Assembly (NCBI GenBank): GCA_046342195.1
Contig: JBKDQE010000018.1
Coordinates: forward strand, 1 to 64,000
DNA: 64,000 nt
Source: CANHBY01 sp046342195
GTDB lineage: Bacteria > Pseudomonadota > Gammaproteobacteria > Burkholderiales > Burkholderiaceae_C
Direction of reading: 5' to 3'
In this document: positions 63,807 to 64,000 of the stretch, in pieces
Layout of the letters: every line of letters starts with the position of its first letter
Position numbering within the stretch: the first letter of the stretch is position 1
Made by a program: the position numbers and the translations under genes
The notes under the pieces: model-generated
The model's database searches: none
What the model saw: the letters and a program-made list of their open reading frames with translations, nothing else
What the model was told of the DNA's origin: nothing

Positions 63807-64000
63807 GCTGGTGTCTCGGCAACACCTTCAGCAGGATAGAGTCCCAGGCAAATAGCACCCCTACGGACACCAGCATGAGCACCAAACCTGCCAGGCCATG
63901 CAGATAGCCCTGCCCCACCTCATCCCCAAAGTGATAGGTGAGCAAAACCAAGCCAGCCACTCGAACCACATTGGCCAAGAAAGCCACCGGGATAATGGCC
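63799..64000 (-). CDS. Exosortase, C-terminal part (partial)
   Basis: About 66 residues are visible, ending HQRA. IPVAFLANVVRVAGLVLLTYHFGDEVGQGYLHG contains the conserved Arg and His of exosortases, the transmembrane transpeptidases that process PEP-CTERM proteins; the catalytic Cys lies in the missing part. The upstream portion runs off the window. Co-transcribed with the ligase-like gene. Confidence 0.8.
   Translation of the reverse strand, partial: AIIPVAFLANVVRVAGLVLLTYHFGDEVGQGYLHGLAGLVLMLVSVGVLFAWDSILLKVLPRHQRA

Overview
The window is a chromosomal segment of a betaproteobacterium, most likely Burkholderiales. The evidence is gene order: rplU-rpmA-obgE-proB-rppH-proS-lytic transglycosylase, hisZ-purA-phosphoribosyltransferase, ileS-lspA, and ahcY-metF behind an SAH riboswitch are arrangements I know from that group (from memory, not searched). 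Base composition is moderate in GC, with AT-rich islands in the metallophosphatase gene (2573-4900) and a glycosyltransferase gene (16357-17595). The organism is flagellated, has a bd-type oxidase, and builds surface polysaccharide (rhamnose genes, several glycosyltransferases, a WbsX-type giant protein, a PIG-L deacetylase, a Wzy/WaaL-like polymerase/ligase and an exosortase).

Layout. 1-2374: end of an unidentified gene, rfbC, rfbA, recX. 2573-6004: a 1143-residue protein with a C-terminal PPP-type phosphatase domain. 6125-9085: serB, a membrane protein, an MFS exporter with a structured leader. 9396-12918: repeats, a roadblock-like protein, nadA-nadC, a small unknown. 13358-16291: a GbsR/MarR-type regulator with cydAB. 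16357-18295: glycosyltransferase and cobalamin adenosyltransferase. 18459-25698: flagellar block flhA-flhF-flhG-like-fliA, then a membrane methyltransferase and an HDOD protein. 25748-29144: dsbB, RidA-like, SGNH hydrolase, glycosyltransferase. 29389-35758: the conserved translation/proline block. 36212-38657: gabD and rlmJ. 38833-46413: accessory surface region with transposon relics. 46824-54848: ileS, lspA, uvrC, ahcY, metF. 54979-62064: Crp-type regulator, rnr, tRNA-Leu, phosphoribosyltransferase, purA, hisZ. 62250-64000: ligase/polymerase and exosortase.

Between the genes lie two families of small transposon-like repeats. Family A is 157 bp, flanked by TA, with about 26-bp inverted ends beginning GGGCCTGTT; shortened derivatives include one in which the two ends are fused into a perfect 20-bp palindrome. 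Family B is about 81 bp with 17-bp inverted ends containing GGAACCTCTGCAAAA. There is also an internally deleted IS630-type element with intact ends and an IS3-like tail.

The points most worth a second look are the phosphatase-domain giant, an FlhG-like protein that keeps the FlhF-activating motif but has lost its ATP-binding loop, a terminator plus tiny ORF in the proS leader, the folded leader of the MFS gene, and the two repeat families. No CRISPR array, prophage, toxin-antitoxin pair or recognised defence system was seen.
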